The translations under genes and the position numbers were made by a program. The notes below the pieces were generated by a model. That model made no database searches and had not been told where the DNA came from. It saw only the letters and a program-made list of their open reading frames with translations. 11,170 bases of DNA from Candidatus Wallbacteria bacterium (GTDB taxonomy: Bacteria; Muiribacteriota; UBA6191; JACPRK01), in assembly GCA_016199905.1 (NCBI GenBank), contig JACQFU010000125.1, forward strand, positions 1 to 11,170, written 5' to 3'. Positions 1-6,230 of this stretch are shown one piece after another; position 1 is the first letter of the stretch; every line of letters starts with the position of its first letter.

Positions 1-400
1 CGGCCGCGGCGCTGGCGGGCTCGGCATCGCGCGGAAGGATGGCATCCATGTCCAGGCTCAACACCTTGCCCGAGAGCGTTCCCTTGTTCTGCTTCTCCCA
101 GTCCTGCGCGAGCTGCAGCAGCGTATCGTAGCGCGCCTGCGCGGCGGCGTAGGTGTAGTAGGCCTCGATCTGCGCGTCGAAGTTGAACGGGTCGTTCTGA
201 ATCACGCCGTTGAGCTTGGCCAGCGCGTCGCTCTGGGCCTGCTTGGCCGCGGGCAGCTCCTTGGCATACGGATTGTCCGCGCTGAAGCCCGGGAGCGGGG
301 CCATCGTCGGTTTCGGATCGTCGCCGGCCACGACCGCCACGGGTGCCAGACAGAGCGCCGCGAGTGCGAGGGTGCCCGCCAGTGTCTTCATCCAGTTCAT
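1..400 (-). CDS. Secreted protein of unknown function (N-terminal part, runs off the window)
   Basis: About 133 residues are visible and the C-terminus lies beyond base 1. The N-terminus is a typical Sec signal peptide: MNWMK, a hydrophobic stretch over residues 6-24, and a probable cleavage after Ala25 (VVA before GDD). The mature part begins with a Pro-rich segment and then becomes helical and Gln/Ala/Tyr-rich (residues 45-110). I recognise no family. The start at 400 was chosen because a strong Shine-Dalgarno (AAAGGAGG) sits 6 bases upstream; the in-frame ATG at 391 is 15 bases from it. The gene follows the anti-sigma gene by 44 bases on the same strand, so it is probably cotranscribed with the ECF sigma/anti-sigma pair and may be a target or accessory of that system. 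That link is inference. No lipobox is evident, so it is probably periplasmic or exported rather than a lipoprotein. Confidence 0.8.
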   Translation of the reverse strand, partial: MNWMKTLAGTLALAALCLAPVAVVAGDDPKPTMAPLPGFSADNPYAKELPAAKQAQSDALAKLNGVIQNDPFNFDAQIEAYYTYAAAQARYDTLLQLAQDWEKQNKGTLSGKVLSLDMDAILPRDAEPASAAA

Positions 401-407
401 CCAGTTC
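390..407. repeat. Tandem 9-bp duplication across the start codon of the secreted-protein gene
   Basis: The unit ATCCAGTTC occurs twice in perfect tandem (390-398 and 399-407). On the coding strand this gives two in-frame ATG codons, MNW then MK, with the Shine-Dalgarno immediately upstream. Removing one copy would leave the same ribosome binding site at the same spacing before MKTLAG, so the duplication appears to have added three residues to the signal peptide. Confidence 0.85.
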
Positions 408-414
408 CTCCTTT
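407..414 (-). promoter_or_regulatory. Strong ribosome binding site of the secreted-protein gene
   Basis: On the minus strand this reads AAAGGAGG, a near-perfect match to the anti-Shine-Dalgarno, ending 6 bases before the ATG at 400. It is stronger than the sites of the preceding sigma and anti-sigma genes, suggesting that the secreted protein is made in larger amounts from the shared transcript. Confidence 0.75.
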
Positions 415-444
415 GTATCGGTTCGAGGTAGGGTACGTGTGGTT

Positions 445-1047
445 TCAAGGACGAGGACCGTCCAGGGGACGATCGAGGTTGCCGGCGTCGGCAGGCGACT
501 CCACCGGACGGCCGTCGCGGTTGCCCTCCACCGCTTCGGTGCGGGGGCCGGCGGGAGGCGGCGCGTGGCGCCGGGCCGTCGGGGAGGCGTGGCTCGAGGC
601 GTCCGAGACGCTCGACGACGCCAGCGTGGCCGGCGCGCTCGTCGGCGCAGTCGCCGCCCGGCCCGCCGGGGTCTCCACGCTCCGCGCGGCGGCAGGGGGG
701 GACGGCTGCATCGCCGGTAGCGGCTTGTCGCCGCGGGGGGCCCAAGATCCGATGGCCAGCACGCCGGCCACGGCCGCCGCCACCGCCGCGCCTTTCCAGC
801 TGTGGCGAAGCCGCTCCAGGAGACTCGGCCCCGCGCCCAGCTTCCCCATCACCAGGTCCGTGAACCCGGCGGGGGCCGCGCAGACCGCCAGCGCGCCGAT
901 GCCGGCCAACGCCGAGCGCAGGTGATCCAGCTCCGCCGCGCAGGCTGTACAGCCGTCCAGATGCGCCGCGAGCGAGCCTGCCGGCCGGGCGTCGGGCTGT
1001 TCGGCCAGCAGCTCGGAGAACTCGTCTCGCGCGGTGGTGCAGTTCAT
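445..1047 (-). CDS. Zinc-finger (ZAS/HC2-type) membrane anti-sigma factor
   Basis: A 200-residue protein that probably holds the upstream-encoded ECF sigma factor inactive at the membrane. The cytoplasmic N-terminus carries the ZAS signature HX3CX2C at His29, Cys33 and Cys36, within AAHLDGCTACAAEL. One hydrophobic segment at about 86-104 is the likely transmembrane helix. The remaining 95 or so residues, on the outer side, are rich in Ala, Pro, Ser, Thr and Arg and look unfolded, with no recognisable sensor domain. The start at 1047 overlaps the sigma stop codon by 4 bases (ATGA) and has no Shine-Dalgarno of its own, which indicates translational coupling. The reading frame stays open upstream to 1374, but a longer product would overlap the sigma gene extensively and lacks family support. 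The family is clear; the signal sensed is unknown. Confidence 0.88.
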   Translation of the reverse strand: MNCTTARDEFSELLAEQPDARPAGSLAAHLDGCTACAAELDHLRSALAGIGALAVCAAPAGFTDLVMGKLGAGPSLLERLRHSWKGAAVAAAVAGVLAIGSWAPRGDKPLPAMQPSPPAAARSVETPAGRAATAPTSAPATLASSSVSDASSHASPTARRHAPPPAGPRTEAVEGNRDGRPVESPADAGNLDRPLDGPRP

Positions 1048-1619
1048 GGCGTGTCGTTCAGGCGCAGGCGGCCTCGCAGCAGCAGATAGCCTTGGTGCAG
1101 GCGGAACTTGACCGTGCCGACGGGCACGTCCAGGACATACGCGATCTCGGCCAGCGAACATCCCTCCTGGTGCCGCAAGAGCAACGTCGTGCGGTACTTC
1201 TCCGGCAGTCCCGCGAGCCCTCGATCGACGCTGGCGAGCTGCTCTCGGCGACCGACGGCGTCCTCCGGTCCCGGAGCCAGGTCGGGCAGTTCGCCGGCAT
1301 CCGAACCGGCCTTTTCGGGTTTGCGGGTCCGCAGCCGCCCGATCGCGAGGTTCTGGGCGATCCGGTAGAGCCAATTGCAGAAGCGGTGCTCCGCCTTGTA
1401 TTGATGCAGCTTTTCGTGGGCTCGCAGGAACGTGTCCTGGGCCACCTCCAGGGCGTCCTCCCGGTCTCGCAGGATGCGCAGCGCGAGGTTGAACACGCGG
1501 TCCTGGTGGCGCTGCACCAGCTGCCGGAACGCATCCCGGTCGCCGCCCACCGCTCGCCGCGCATCCTGACGATCGAGCGTGTCCCGTTCTTCTCTCGCGT
1601 GGTCTTCATTCACCCCCAT
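1044..1619 (-). CDS. ECF (extracytoplasmic function) RNA polymerase sigma factor, RpoE-like
   Basis: A 191-residue sigma70-family protein, the usual ECF length. Region 2 spans about residues 30-100 (DRVFNLALRILRDREDALEV, then QDTFLRAHEKL and FCNWLYRIAQNLA), covering core binding and -10 recognition. An acidic, Pro-rich linker lies at about 101-125. Region 4 spans about 130-185, with the helix-turn-helix in CSLAEIAYVLDVPVGTVKFRL that contacts the -35 element. The start at 1619 is supported by AAAGGAG at 1625-1631, 5 bases upstream. It is the first gene of a leftward operon with its anti-sigma factor. Most ECF factors of this layout respond to envelope or redox stress, but the stimulus cannot be read here. 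No GGAAC-type ECF autoregulatory promoter was seen upstream. Confidence 0.95.
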   Translation of the reverse strand: MGVNEDHAREERDTLDRQDARRAVGGDRDAFRQLVQRHQDRVFNLALRILRDREDALEVAQDTFLRAHEKLHQYKAEHRFCNWLYRIAQNLAIGRLRTRKPEKAGSDAGELPDLAPGPEDAVGRREQLASVDRGLAGLPEKYRTTLLLRHQEGCSLAEIAYVLDVPVGTVKFRLHQGYLLLRGRLRLNDTP

Positions 1620-1662
1620 CTACGCTCCTTTGAACGAAGGGGTTTGAAATTATCCTGGCGCG

Positions 1663-1691
1663 ACCATAGCAGCCGCCCCGTGGCCGATCAA
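1663..1691 (-). promoter_or_regulatory. Candidate sigma70-type promoter of the ECF sigma operon
   Basis: On the minus strand TTGATC (plus-strand 1686-1691) and TATGGT (1663-1668) are separated by exactly 17 bases, each matching 4 of 6 consensus positions. Transcription would begin near 1656, leaving a leader of about 37 bases with the Shine-Dalgarno near its end. This suggests housekeeping expression rather than autoregulation. The match is moderate and was found by eye. Confidence 0.4.
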
Positions 1692-1718
1692 CGAGCGCGC
1701 TTCGGCCCTCGCGATCCG

Positions 1719-1727
1719 TGCTAGACT
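1719..1727 (+). promoter_or_regulatory. Candidate extended -10 element for the TPR gene
   Basis: TGCTAGACT resembles an extended -10 (TGnTAnAnT). No good -35 is seen 17 bases upstream, as can happen with extended -10 promoters. Transcription would start near 1734, before the preferred GTG at 1757. If real, it excludes the longer start at 1718. Weak evidence. Confidence 0.25.
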
Positions 1728-1747
1728 CGACGAGCGAGGTGACGAAC

Positions 1748-1752
1748 GGAGG
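1748..1752 (+). promoter_or_regulatory. Ribosome binding site that decides the TPR gene start
   Basis: GGAGG lies 4 bases before the GTG at 1757. The upstream in-frame GTG codons at 1718 and 1739 have no comparable site, so 1757 is preferred although the spacing is short. Confidence 0.5.
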
Positions 1753-1756
1753 CGCG

Positions 1757-3877
1757 GTGGAGTCTGAGCTGGATCGGCATCTTGTCGAGCTCATTCTGCT
1801 CACTGCAAACGGCCGGGAGGGGACGACGCGAGAGCGCGTGACCGCCCTGGTCGAGGACGTCCTCCACCTCAATCCGGGCCGCAGCCGCAGCTACTTCCAC
1901 GCCGGGTTTGCCGCCGAGCTTCTGCAGGTCCGGTTCAAGGAGCCCCCCGATCCGGCCTCGGCCCGTTGGGAGCTCTACGGCCACGTTCAGGCGCTCCTCG
2001 AGCAGGGCCACAAGGAGAAGGCGCTGGAGATGACCCGGCTGCCGCTGTTCGCAGCGCTGGTGTCGGACCCGGATATTGCTCCCCACTTGCTGGCGCCGCT
2101 GGCCCTGGCCTTCAGCGACTGCGGCGACGTCGAGTCGGCTCTCGAGTATCTGGAGCGAGGACTGGGAGTCGAACAGAGCCAGAAGTGCGAACAGCTGGCC
2201 GCCGACCTCGTGGGCACCTACCTGACGCACGCCGACCAGTGGATGAAGGACAATCGCTTGGAAGACGCGCGGTCGCTGCTCGACGCCATCACGCGCCGCC
2301 AGGTCCTGATGAAGCGGCTGGGTCAGCTCGCCGTGCGCGTCTACCGCAAGCTGGGGCAATACGAGCAGAAGGCGGGCGACTGGGAAGAGGCGATAGCCCG
2401 CTTCACCGAGGGGCTGCAGTGGAACCCCAGCGACAGCCAGAAGGCCGTCATCTGGTGCGACATCGGCCTGTGCTACCTCGGACTCACCTCGATCAATGCG
2501 CTGCAAAAAGGCCAGCGCCGCGACCGCCGCTCCGAGGCCAAGAGCTCCTTTCAGAAGGCTGTCGCCTCGGGGGTCGGGTTCAGCATCAATGGCGCCTATG
2601 CGCTGGGCGTGCTGCACCTGGAGGACGGCGAGCCCGAGCGCGCCGCCGAGCTCTTCGAGATGGCGCATCGCTCGCTCAAGGCGATGAAGATGCGCACCCG
2701 CAGCCGGATCGAGCCGCGCATCAAAGCCTACCTGGCGGAGGCGCTGCTGATGGGGCGAGGCGCCCGTCAGGAGGTGGCCAAGGCCCTCAACCTGTTGGCC
2801 CAGGCCCAGGACGCCCAGAACTGGTCTCTTGCGGAGCGCTTCAACCTCTACAGGTTGCTCCGGACGGTCGACGAGACTGCGGCGCGTACCTACTTGATGC
2901 GCCTGGATCTCACTCACGTGAAGAACGCCACCGACGGTATCTCCATCGGCCGCGAGCTGCTGGGGCACGGCGAGCCCGGCAAGACCCTGGAGCTGGCCCA
3001 GGGGCTGATGGCGCTCTTCCTGAAGAAGCCCGACCGCCGCGACTCGCTGTCGCTGAAGCTTCGGGCGGAGAACGCGCTCGCCGATGGCAGGGTCGGCCTG
3101 CAGACCTACACGGAGCTCAAGCAGCTCTGCATGGATCAGGAGTTCTACTCGGACCTGGAGGAAGCGCTGCTGGACGACTCCTGCACCGGGGAGGTCCTCG
3201 ACGCGCTGGAGCGCCGCAAGGAGTGCCTGGAGCTCTACGGCTTGATGCCCGACCGCGAGGCGAACATGGCGGCCCTGCTGATGGAGTTGGCCCGCAGCTA
3301 CATCCACGCCCGCGACGAGGACGGCCTCCGGACCGCCAAGACGCTCCTGGAAGAGGCCGCGATGCACGGCAGCGACATCCCCCAAGCGGAGCTGGACTCT
3401 CTATCCGAGCGCCTCGAATTCGAGGCCCACCGCCTGGGCATCGACCTCGGAGGAGCGACTGACTCCACTTTGCCGCAACGCATGAGGGCCCGATACTCCA
3501 CTCCGCCCCGGATATTCGTGGTCGGCGGCAACGAGAAGCAGATGGGCGATCATCCCAACTTCGTCAGCATGGGAGACGAGTTCCATTTCGTAGGCGAGTG
3601 GATTCCAGCCAACTACGTCAACCCGGACAAGACCCTCGCCTTGGTCCGCACGCGCCTGCAGCAGGGACTCAGGGCACTCATCCTGCTCCACTACAACCGC
3701 ACGGAGTTCGGCCGAAGCGCCCGCAAGCTGGCCGGGGAGCACTCGGTGGTGCTGCGCAACCTGCATCTGTACGGGTTCAAGAGCCTGAAGGCCTGCGTGC
3801 TGGAGGTGCTCGAGAAGCTCCTGAAGATGACGGAAGAACGCCCCGCCCCGGCGCCCGCCCGCGTTGCCCGTGGGTAG
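1757..3877 (+). CDS. Large TPR-repeat protein with C-terminal DUF2325-like domain
   Basis: A 706-residue soluble protein with no signal peptide or membrane segment. Most of it is helical and repeat-like. A good tetratricopeptide repeat lies at about 194-227 (YRKLGQYEQKAGDWEEAIAR, then a NPSD end) and another at about 279-308 (GAYALGVLHLEDGEPERAAE). Further degenerate repeats extend on both sides. The last 120 residues form a separate alpha/beta domain: RIFVVGGNEKQMG near 585-597 starts with a Rossmann-like beta strand and glycine turn, ALILLHYNRTEFGRSARKLA follows, and VVLRNLHLYGFKSL comes last. This pattern resembles DUF2325, whose members begin with a VGG strand and contain a later serine/asparagine-plus-basic helix; no function is established for that family. 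TPRs usually act as protein-binding scaffolds. The gene diverges from the ECF sigma operon and ends 5 bases from lipA. The DUF2325 assignment is from memory of the pattern and needs a profile search. Confidence 0.85.
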   Translation: MESELDRHLVELILLTANGREGTTRERVTALVEDVLHLNPGRSRSYFHAGFAAELLQVRFKEPPDPASARWELYGHVQALLEQGHKEKALEMTRLPLFAALVSDPDIAPHLLAPLALAFSDCGDVESALEYLERGLGVEQSQKCEQLAADLVGTYLTHADQWMKDNRLEDARSLLDAITRRQVLMKRLGQLAVRVYRKLGQYEQKAGDWEEAIARFTEGLQWNPSDSQKAVIWCDIGLCYLGLTSINALQKGQRRDRRSEAKSSFQKAVASGVGFSINGAYALGVLHLEDGEPERAAELFEMAHRSLKAMKMRTRSRIEPRIKAYLAEALLMGRGARQEVAKALNLLAQAQDAQNWSLAERFNLYRLLRTVDETAARTYLMRLDLTHVKNATDGISIGRELLGHGEPGKTLELAQGLMALFLKKPDRRDSLSLKLRAENALADGRVGLQTYTELKQLCMDQEFYSDLEEALLDDSCTGEVLDALERRKECLELYGLMPDREANMAALLMELARSYIHARDEDGLRTAKTLLEEAAMHGSDIPQAELDSLSERLEFEAHRLGIDLGGATDSTLPQRMRARYSTPPRIFVVGGNEKQMGDHPNFVSMGDEFHFVGEWIPANYVNPDKTLALVRTRLQQGLRALILLHYNRTEFGRSARKLAGEHSVVLRNLHLYGFKSLKACVLEVLEKLLKMTEERPAPAPARVARG

Positions 3878-3882
3878 GCGCT

Positions 3883-4779
3883 TCAGACTTCGGGGCTGGT
3901 GTGGCTCTCCGCGCGGTAGGAGCTGCGCACCAGCGGGCCCGCTTCGCAGTGCTCGAAGCCCATCTCCAGAGCAGCCTGGCGCAGCTCGGCGAACTCGGCG
4001 GGCGTGACGTAACGCTCGATCGGCAGATACTCCGGACCGGGGCGAAGGTACTGCCCCAGCGTCAGGATCTTGCAGCCCCGGTCCGCAAGGTCCCTCATCA
4101 CCTCGAGCACCTCGCCGGGCCGTTCGCCCAGCCCCAGCATCAGTCCGCTCTTGGTGTGAGAGCCGCCGGCAGCGGCCCGCGCGAGCAACTCCAGCGAACG
4201 CTCGTAGATCGCCTGCGGACGCACTCGCAAATAGAGTCGCGGGACCGTTTCGGTATTGTGGTTGAGGACGTCGGGCGCGGCCGCGATCACCACGGCCAAC
4301 GCCGTCGCGTCGCCGCGGAAGTCGGGGACCAGCACCTCCACCCGGCAGCCGGGCCGGCGGCGGCGCACCTGCCAGATGGTCTCGGCGAACACCGACGCCC
4401 CGCCGTCCTGCAGCTCGTCGCGATTCACGCTCGTGATCACGACGTAGCCCAGACCCATTCGTCCGATGGCCTCCGCCACGCGACGCGGCTCGTCGGGGTC
4501 CAGCTCAGCCGGCCGTCCCGTCTTTACCGCGCAGAACCCACAGCTCCGCGTGCACACGTTGCCGAGGATCATGAACGTCGCCGTGCCGCGCCCCCAGCAC
4601 TCGCCCTGGTTCGGGCAGTGGGCGCTCTGGCAAACCGTGTGCAACTGCAGCCCCTGGACCGCTGCCGCCACGCTCTCGAAGACCTCTCCCTGAGGCGCTT
4701 GCACCCGCAACCACTCCGGTCGCGCCAGCTCGCCGGCCGTCCCGCCCCCCGTGGTCCGATCTCCCGCGTGCCGACTCAT
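3883..4779 (-). CDS. lipA: Lipoyl synthase LipA
   Basis: A 298-residue radical SAM enzyme that inserts two sulfur atoms into the protein-bound octanoyl chain to form lipoyl groups. All ligands are present: the auxiliary 4Fe-4S cluster motif CX4CX5C (Cys50, Cys55, Cys61), the radical SAM motif CX3CX2C (Cys76, Cys80, Cys83) and the C-terminal RSSYRAE (285-291), whose serine ligates the auxiliary cluster. The conserved NHNTETV (173-179) and LGQYLRPG are also seen. Length is normal for the family. The start at 4779 shares one base with the E2 stop codon (TGATG), so translation is probably coupled to E2, the protein carrying the lipoyl domain that LipA modifies. A long open frame continues upstream through E2, but it is a high-GC artefact. 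The 3' end is convergent with the TPR gene, 5 bases away. Confidence 0.97.
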   Translation of the reverse strand: MSRHAGDRTTGGGTAGELARPEWLRVQAPQGEVFESVAAAVQGLQLHTVCQSAHCPNQGECWGRGTATFMILGNVCTRSCGFCAVKTGRPAELDPDEPRRVAEAIGRMGLGYVVITSVNRDELQDGGASVFAETIWQVRRRRPGCRVEVLVPDFRGDATALAVVIAAAPDVLNHNTETVPRLYLRVRPQAIYERSLELLARAAAGGSHTKSGLMLGLGERPGEVLEVMRDLADRGCKILTLGQYLRPGPEYLPIERYVTPAEFAELRQAALEMGFEHCEAGPLVRSSYRAESHTSPEV

Positions 4780-6122
4780 CAAAGAATGCCCTCCAGCTCC
4801 ATCTTCTCCAGGTTTTCCGTCACGGCGCTCAGGAACCGGCCGGCCAGCATCCCGTCCACCCACCGGTGGTCGTAGCTCATGCTGAGGAACATCATCTCCC
4901 GGATTGCGATGGCGTCGTCGATCACGACCGGTCGTTTCTTGATCGCGCCCACGCCCATGATCGCCACTTGCGGTTGATTGATGATGGGCGTGCCCGTGAG
5001 GCTGCCGGCGCTGCCGAGGTTGGTGATCGTGAAGGTCCCGCCGGCGACGTCGTCTGGGACCAGCTTGCGCGCCCGCGAGCGAGTCACCAGGTCGTTGACG
5101 GCTCGAGCCAGACCGACCAGGTTCATGGTATCGGCGCTCTTGACGACCGGAACGATCAAACCCTGCCCTTCCAGCGCCACTGCCACACCGATGTTGATCC
5201 TCTTTCTCAGCAGGATGTTGGTTCCCTCGATGCTCGCGTTCACCGCAGGAAAGCTCCGCAGCGCGCGTGCGGCCGCAGCCACGAAGAACGGCGTGAAGGT
5301 GAGGTTGTAGCCCTCGCGCGCCTGGAACTGGGCCTTCATCTTCTCGCGGAATCGGGCGATCCGCGTCATGTCCACCTCGTGCAACGACGTGACGTGTGGA
5401 GAGGTGTGCACGCTGCGGACCATGTGCTCGGCGATCGCGCGGCGCATGCCGTCCATCGCCTGGATCTCCACATCCGGGCCGGCCGCCACGGGGGCCGAAG
5501 CCGGTGCAGAAGCGCTGTCGGCCGAGGACTGTGGCTGCGGGGCGGCAGGCGCCCGGCTCGTGCCGGCCTTGCGGGCCTCCACAAAGGCCAGAACGTCCTT
5601 CTTCTGTACGCGTCCGCCCGTCCCGCTGCCGGCAATCGAAGCCAGCTCCTCCATCGTGAGGTTTTCCACCCGGGCGATACTCAGCACCAGGGGCGAGTAG
5701 AACCCTCGCCTTTCGCCCGAGGCCGCACGGGTTGCCGGCGCCGAAGGCGGAGCCGGAGCCGCAGGTTTGGAGACGACCGCGGGCGCAGGCGCAGGCGCCG
5801 GGGAAGGGGGAGCTTCGGCGGGCGTCGCTGCGGGGGCTGGCACCGCCTTGGCTGCCGGTTTTGGGGCTGCCGCGCCGGGCGAGGCCTCGGAATCGATGCG
5901 GGCGAGCACCGTTCCGATGTTCACCTTTGAACCCTCCCCGATCAGGATCTCGGAAACGACTCCCGCCACGGGCGCCGGGATTTCCGCGTCGACCTTGTCG
6001 GTGCTGATCGACAGTACGGTCTGGTCCTTTTGGACGGCCTCTCCGGCCTTCACGTACCACTTGGTGACGGTGCCCTCGGCGACGCTCTCGCCCATCTGGG
6101 GCATCACGAGATCGGTGATCAT
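4779..6122 (-). CDS. 2-oxoacid dehydrogenase complex E2 (dihydrolipoamide acyltransferase)
   Basis: A 447-residue E2 subunit that carries acyl groups on its lipoyl arm and transfers them to CoA. One N-terminal lipoyl domain (about 1-77) has the target Lys43 in STDKVDAEI. An Ala/Pro linker (about 78-138) leads to a peripheral subunit-binding domain (about 141-180, FYSPLVLSIARVENL then GTGGRVQKKDV). A second linker is followed by the catalytic domain (about 218-447), with SYDHRWVDG containing catalytic His419 and Asp423. It would form the core binding E1 and Lpd. The start at 6122 begins the lipoyl domain exactly (MITDLVMPQMGESV); there is no in-frame start nearby upstream, and the only AGGAG is about 14 bases away, so initiation may be inefficient. 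It is separated from E1beta by two other genes. Substrate (pyruvate, branched-chain or other 2-oxoacids) is not resolved. Confidence 0.95.
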   Translation of the reverse strand: MITDLVMPQMGESVAEGTVTKWYVKAGEAVQKDQTVLSISTDKVDAEIPAPVAGVVSEILIGEGSKVNIGTVLARIDSEASPGAAAPKPAAKAVPAPAATPAEAPPSPAPAPAPAVVSKPAAPAPPSAPATRAASGERRGFYSPLVLSIARVENLTMEELASIAGSGTGGRVQKKDVLAFVEARKAGTSRAPAAPQPQSSADSASAPASAPVAAGPDVEIQAMDGMRRAIAEHMVRSVHTSPHVTSLHEVDMTRIARFREKMKAQFQAREGYNLTFTPFFVAAAARALRSFPAVNASIEGTNILLRKRINIGVAVALEGQGLIVPVVKSADTMNLVGLARAVNDLVTRSRARKLVPDDVAGGTFTITNLGSAGSLTGTPIINQPQVAIMGVGAIKKRPVVIDDAIAIREMMFLSMSYDHRWVDGMLAGRFLSAVTENLEKMELEGIL

Positions 6123-6169
6123 AGACGGATTCGCTGCTCCTGGGTTCCGGGAGGATACGGGACGCGGGC

Positions 6170-6199
6170 ATTCTAGCGGCCGCCCGTGAAAAAGTCCAA
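6170..6199 (-). promoter_or_regulatory. Candidate promoter for the E2-lipA unit
   Basis: On the minus strand TTGGAC (plus-strand 6194-6199) lies 18 bases upstream of TAGAAT (6170-6175), which matches 5 of 6 bases of the -10 consensus. The start of transcription would be near 6163, giving a leader of about 41 bases before E2. The promoter is needed logically, because the gene immediately upstream is on the opposite strand. The -35 match is poor (3 of 6). Confidence 0.4.
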
Positions 6200-6220
6200 A
6201 CCCCGCCGCCCGGGTCGCAT

Positions 6221-6225
6221 AGGAG
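6221..6225 (+). promoter_or_regulatory. Ribosome binding site that decides the start of the glycine-rich secreted protein
   Basis: AGGAG lies 5 bases before the GTG at 6231. The longer in-frame start (GTG at 6186) lacks such a site and would put a basic stretch before the signal peptide. The ATG at 6240 is 14 bases away. Confidence 0.65.
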
Positions 6226-6230
6226 TGGAC

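Noticed and set aside
415..460. Possible ECF-type promoter just before the secreted-protein gene (GAAACC and CGAAC-like words on the minus strand)
   Set aside because: Spacing and sequence do not fit a known ECF consensus, and the short gap fits cotranscription with the anti-sigma gene.
1048..1374. Longer anti-sigma start inside the sigma gene
   Set aside because: The added region is an out-of-frame translation of sigma region 4. The ATGA overlap at 1047 and the ZAS motif near residue 30 fit the family's usual N-terminus.
1718..1756. Earlier GTG starts of the TPR gene (1718, 1739)
   Set aside because: No Shine-Dalgarno precedes them, and 1718 overlaps a possible -10 element. GGAGG precedes 1757.
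1721..3385. Long open frame on the minus strand (about 550 codons) across the TPR gene
   Set aside because: It lies fully antisense to a gene with TPR signatures. Its Leu/Gln/Val/Gly-rich translation is typical of a mirror frame in high-GC DNA, and it has no ribosome binding site or recognisable domain.
5700..5900. GC-rich short repeats (GCAGGC units) in E2
   Set aside because: They encode the Ala/Pro linker after the lipoyl domain, as is normal for E2 proteins. They are not a mobile or regulatory repeat.
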